Below are positions 12,454 to 12,528 of a stretch of 12,528 nt of DNA, piece by piece (within the stretch, counting starts at the first letter, position 1; the number at the start of each line of letters is the position of its first letter). Under the pieces are notes generated by a model. It ran no database searches and had not been told where the DNA came from. It saw only the letters and a program-made list of their open reading frames with translations. The position numbers were made by a program, and so were the translations under genes. This DNA is from an uncultured Bacilli bacterium. GTDB lineage: Bacteria > Bacillota_I > Bacilli_A > RF39 > UBA660. The DNA lies in contig CAKOPW010000029.1 in NCBI GenBank assembly GCA_934101115.1, forward strand, positions 1 to 12,528. The letters are read 5' to 3'.

Positions 12454-12528
12454 ATAAAATTAAACTAATCGTTAAATCAATCTAAAGTTTACAATATCTA
12501 CAAGAATATTTAATTGTGTAACTCGTAA
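12454..12528. other. Window end, nothing firm
   Basis: AT-rich sequence. On the - strand one frame is open from the window edge to a TAA at 12474-12472 (reads LRVTQLNILVDIVNFRLI), and could be the C-terminus of a convergent gene beyond the window. At 18 codons this is not enough to call a gene. Confidence 0.25.

Overview
The window looks like chromosome from a low-GC Bacillota (Bacilli-like, possibly a small-genome host-associated lineage). The evidence is the AT-rich sequence, AGGAGG-type ribosome sites, TTGNNN/TATAAT promoters often with an extended TGn -10, a YceD-rpmF pair, a UPF0154/YneF protein, a HelD-type helicase and a B. subtilis-like elongator tRNA-Met. Trp is written TGG throughout and no gene reads through TGA, which argues against the Mollicutes code 4. 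No lineage is assigned more precisely than this.

Layout, all genes on the + strand. (1) 1-90: 3' half of tRNA-Arg(TCT) and its terminator. (2) 205-1713: a promoter, an unrecognised 215-aa protein, a divergent protein-kinase-fold protein and a terminator. (3) 1755-4436: a PfkB-like protein whose catalytic signature is degenerate and which has a disordered tail, a stand-alone Smr-domain protein overlapping it, and the Obg GTPase. (4) 4438-5169: a promoter, two adjacent small helical proteins that may be old paralogues, and a terminator. (5) 5210-7216: HelD-like helicase. (6) 7229-8147: promoter, YneF-like membrane protein, YceD, ribosomal protein L32, terminator. (7) 8163-9458: an unknown 118-aa protein overlapping a membrane-anchored Ig-like protein, then a terminator. 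(8) 9499-10641: family 8 glycosyltransferase, then tRNA-Met(CAT) with its own promoter and terminator.

The housekeeping part ends at the tRNA-Met. From 10642 onward the DNA looks accessory. It holds a decayed Abi_2-type (abortive infection) gene remnant, a compact two-hairpin RNA-like element ending in a terminator, and a consensus promoter with a roughly 145-nt structured leader before a stand-alone HTH protein. That HTH domain is of the kind usually fused to the C-terminus of macrodomain ADP-ribose hydrolases. A DIP1984-like coiled-coil protein follows, then about 340 bp with no clear gene that ends in a very strong terminator.

The ribosome and RNA polymerase genes (Obg, L32/YceD, HelD) point to growth and translation control. 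The most promising undescribed material is the RNA-rich stretch 10970-11233, the HTH gene it precedes, and the PfkB-like pseudokinase linked to Smr and Obg.
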